Below are positions 13,805 to 15,222 of a stretch of 15,222 bases of DNA, one piece after another; the stretch's first letter is position 1, and each line of letters opens with the position of its first letter. The stretch is from contig DATDRM010000230.1 in NCBI GenBank assembly GCA_035291705.1, positions 1-15,222 of the forward strand. Direction: 5' to 3'. Position numbers and translations under genes: made by a program. Under the pieces are notes generated by a model, which worked only from the letters and a program-made list of their open reading frames with translations, was not told where the DNA came from and did not search any database. Source of the stretch: DATDRM01 sp035291705 (GTDB lineage: Bacteria > Chloroflexota > Anaerolineae > Anaerolineales > UBA4823).

Positions 13805-14443
13805 TTACCCTTTCTCAAAGATCGCCTGCACATCCTCAGGAGTCAATCCCTCCTGCGCCAACCTGTGTTTCAATCGCAAGCGAGTATCGTGCATCAGTTT
13901 ATACAAGGCATTGCGGTTCGTGTCCATGCGACTAGCGACTTCTTCCAGCGGCATACCTTTGATAGAAATGGCAATCATCGCCTGGCGCTGCTTTTCTGTC
14001 AATTCCTCGGAAATAATGCGCCTCAGCCGTTCTAGCATATCTACACCTTCTACGATGCTTTCTGGGCCGGGAGCATAGTCAGCCATCAAGCGGGCGGGAG
14101 GGGGGGACACGTCGTTATCAACCAGCTCGTCCAGGGAGACATCGCGCCACTTCCGCCGGCGCAATTCGGTCAGCGCGATGCGCACGGCGATCTTCTGCGC
14201 CCAGGTGGTGAACTGGCTGCGCCCCTCGAAGGTATCCAGGCGCGCCAGGGTGCGCAGAAGGGTTTCCTGTGCAACCTCCTCAGCCAGCGGAGCGAACTGC
14301 GGGTCGTTTGGGGACAGCCAATTGGCCAGCGCGTAAGGCAATCCCCTCAAGATGACCGCCCGCAGGTCTGCCAGGGCGGCCTCTTGTGACGGGCCAGTGA
14401 CCCGAAGGTCTTCCAGCCATTGATCATTGGTGCGAGGGGACAT
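13805..14443 (-). CDS. ECF-type RNA polymerase sigma factor
   Basis: A 212-residue sigma-70 family protein of the extracytoplasmic-function group, with only regions 2 and 4. Region 2 spans about 28-98 (EEVAQETLLRTLARLDTF, the core-binding and -10-reading helices, then SQFTTWAQKIAVRIALTELRRRKW). A linker with PPPARLMADYAPGPES is followed by region 4 at about 138-196, with a helix-turn-helix (LTEKQRQAMIAISIKGMPLEEVA and NRNALYKLMHDTRLRLKHRL). It directs RNA polymerase to a specific regulon. The start at 14443 lacks a strong Shine-Dalgarno and lies close behind a TATAAT box, so a near-leaderless mRNA is possible. The downstream genes folE and the zinc-finger protein probably belong to the same transcription unit, with folE also having its own control. 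Confidence 0.92.
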   Translation of the reverse strand: MSPRTNDQWLEDLRVTGPSQEAALADLRAVILRGLPYALANWLSPNDPQFAPLAEEVAQETLLRTLARLDTFEGRSQFTTWAQKIAVRIALTELRRRKWRDVSLDELVDNDVSPPPARLMADYAPGPESIVEGVDMLERLRRIISEELTEKQRQAMIAISIKGMPLEEVASRMDTNRNALYKLMHDTRLRLKHRLAQEGLTPEDVQAIFEKG

Positions 14444-14453
14444 TTTTACTCTG

Positions 14454-14487
14454 GGGGTATTATAACCCCTCGGTCGCCCGCTATCGA
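14454..14487 (-). promoter_or_regulatory. Promoter of the sigma-factor gene, -10 inside a palindrome
   Basis: On the minus strand a perfect TATAAT (14459-14464) lies 15 nt before the ATG, with a weak TCGATA -35 (14482-14487, 17-nt spacing). The -10 hexamer is exactly the centre of an inverted repeat GGGGT (14454-14458) and ACCCC (14465-14469), which could be an operator. The short distance predicts a leader of only a few nucleotides. Confidence 0.45.
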
Positions 14488-14620
14488 TCTTGATCTTCGC
14501 TACGTCGTCGCATTTCCTGGTAATAGTTAAAATGACATTCCCGTAAGACCCGCACCTCCATCGGCGTCTAGATCAACAGAAGTAGAATCCATACTATTAA
14601 ACTTTTCAGGAGGCGCTAAC

Positions 14621-15073
14621 ATGAACATAATTGGAGCAATCATTGCAGGCTTGACGGGAACCGTCGCGATGACCATAGTAATGGCAATGGCCCCCCGGAT
14701 GGGTATGCCAGAAATGGATATCGTCGGGCTGTTAAGCACACTCTTCAATAAAGACGGCAACCGGACTTTCGGTTGGGTCATGCATCTGATGATGGGAACG
14801 ATCTTCGCCCTGATTTACGCAGGGCTATGGTCCGTTGGGGTCGGCACTCCCAGCTGGCTCGGCGGAATGATCTTTTCCGCCGGGCACTGGTTGGTCGCCG
14901 GGCTGGTGATGAGCGGCGTCCCAATGATGCATGCCGGCGTTAAGGCTGGAACCGTGATGGCTCCCGGCATCTATATGATGAAGAACGGCGGGATGATGGC
15001 TTTCGTCGGTGGGCTTTTGGGTCATTTAGTTTTCGGCCTGGTGGTCGCATTGGTCTACGGCTTATTCATCTAA
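14621..15073 (+). CDS. Small membrane protein of unknown function (DUF6789-like)
   Basis: A 150-residue Met- and Gly-rich integral membrane protein with about four to five helices (roughly 3-23, 51-73, 79-100, 126-149). Features include APRMGMPEMDIVGLL, GWVMHLMMGTIFALIY with a buried His, GHWLVAGLVMSGVPMMH and GHLVFGLVVALVYGL. The pattern recalls small DUF6789-type membrane proteins, from memory and unverified. The start is well fixed by AGGAGG 7 nt upstream. It is divergent from the sigma gene, shares the 177-bp intergenic region with it, and is followed after 10 nt by the DUF427 gene, probably as one operon. It appears related to the protein at 12197-12643. His and Met clusters in helices could bind a metal or haem, but this is speculation. 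Confidence 0.85.
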   Translation: MNIIGAIIAGLTGTVAMTIVMAMAPRMGMPEMDIVGLLSTLFNKDGNRTFGWVMHLMMGTIFALIYAGLWSVGVGTPSWLGGMIFSAGHWLVAGLVMSGVPMMHAGVKAGTVMAPGIYMMKNGGMMAFVGGLLGHLVFGLVVALVYGLFI

Positions 15074-15083
15074 AGGAAATGCT

Positions 15084-15222
15084 ATGGTTAAAGCGATCTG
15101 GAACGGCGCAGTTTTGGCCGAGAGCGACTGCACCGTCGTTGTAGAGGGCAATCACTACTTCCCGCCGGAGGCGATAAACTGGCAGTATTATCACGCCAGT
15201 GATACCCATACTGTTTGTGGCT
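15084..15222 (+). CDS. DUF427 domain-containing protein, 5' part
   Basis: The first 46 codons of a gene cut by the window end. The peptide MVKAIWNGAVLAESDCTVVV, followed by EGNHYFPPEAINWQYY and SDTHTVCG, matches the conserved opening of the small DUF427 family (beta-rich proteins of about 90-130 residues, function not established). The expected glycine- and Trp-containing continuation would lie beyond the edge. The start has AAGGA about 7 nt upstream, and the gene lies 10 nt after the membrane-protein stop, so it is likely cotranscribed. Confidence 0.85.
   Translation, partial: MVKAIWNGAVLAESDCTVVVEGNHYFPPEAINWQYYHASDTHTVCG

Noticed and set aside
13754..14035. 93-codon plus-strand open frame
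   Set aside because: Antisense to sigma region 4 and starting inside the folE operator palindrome. No independent support.
1..15222. CRISPR arrays, tRNA or rRNA genes, insertion sequences, prophage or defence genes
   Set aside because: No regularly spaced repeats, tRNA-like cloverleaf, transposase, integrase or terminal inverted repeats were seen. The window is metabolic and regulatory.

Overview
Origin. Roughly 55% GC by eye, with genes packed into ATGA-overlapping operons. The gene content is sugar metabolism, a soluble zinc-finger anti-sigma with an ECF sigma factor, and a transaldolase-glucose-6-phosphate isomerase fusion. I infer a Chloroflexota (Anaerolineae-like) bacterium, but no rRNA or marker gene confirms this.

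Layout. (1) Bases 10591 down to 457 (minus strand) hold one long, nearly gapless sugar-catabolic cluster. In transcription order it is a cytoplasmic GH15 glucoamylase-like enzyme, a 104-aa stand-alone CBM48/AMPK-type glycogen-binding protein, a peroxiredoxin-like protein with an in-frame TGA at its active-site cysteine, glucokinase, the Tal-Pgi fusion, a HAD sugar phosphatase, a short-type 6-phosphogluconate dehydrogenase and glucose-6-phosphate dehydrogenase. A second promoter probably lies before glk. A 50-codon remnant of another tal-pgi follows zwf, then a terminator-like hairpin, and possibly the start of another minus-strand gene at the left edge. (2) Bases 10736 to 12643 (plus strand) hold thioredoxin, a translationally coupled DUF547 protein and a small four-helix membrane protein. 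(3) Bases 14443 down to 12746 (minus strand) hold an ECF sigma factor, folE (GTP cyclohydrolase I) and a zinc-finger anti-sigma-like protein. (4) Bases 14621 to the right edge (plus strand) hold a second small membrane protein, resembling the first, and the start of a DUF427 protein.

How the genes work together. The hydrolase and the CBM48 protein would release glucose from an internal alpha-glucan. Glk phosphorylates it, Zwf and Gnd oxidise it to ribulose 5-phosphate with NAD(P)H output, and Tal-Pgi feeds fructose 6-phosphate back to glucose 6-phosphate. This is an oxidative pentose-phosphate cycle in one cluster. No 6-phosphogluconolactonase or transketolase is seen in the window. The redoxin and thioredoxin could spend the reducing power.

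Main discovery candidate. The gene at 7686-8243 is open from ATG to TAA except for a single TGA (8115-8117). That TGA replaces the first cysteine of the family's G-C-x-x-C-R motif and is followed at once by a good bacterial SECIS-like hairpin. It is most likely a selenocysteine-containing (UxxC) peroxiredoxin-like protein that ordinary gene calling truncates.
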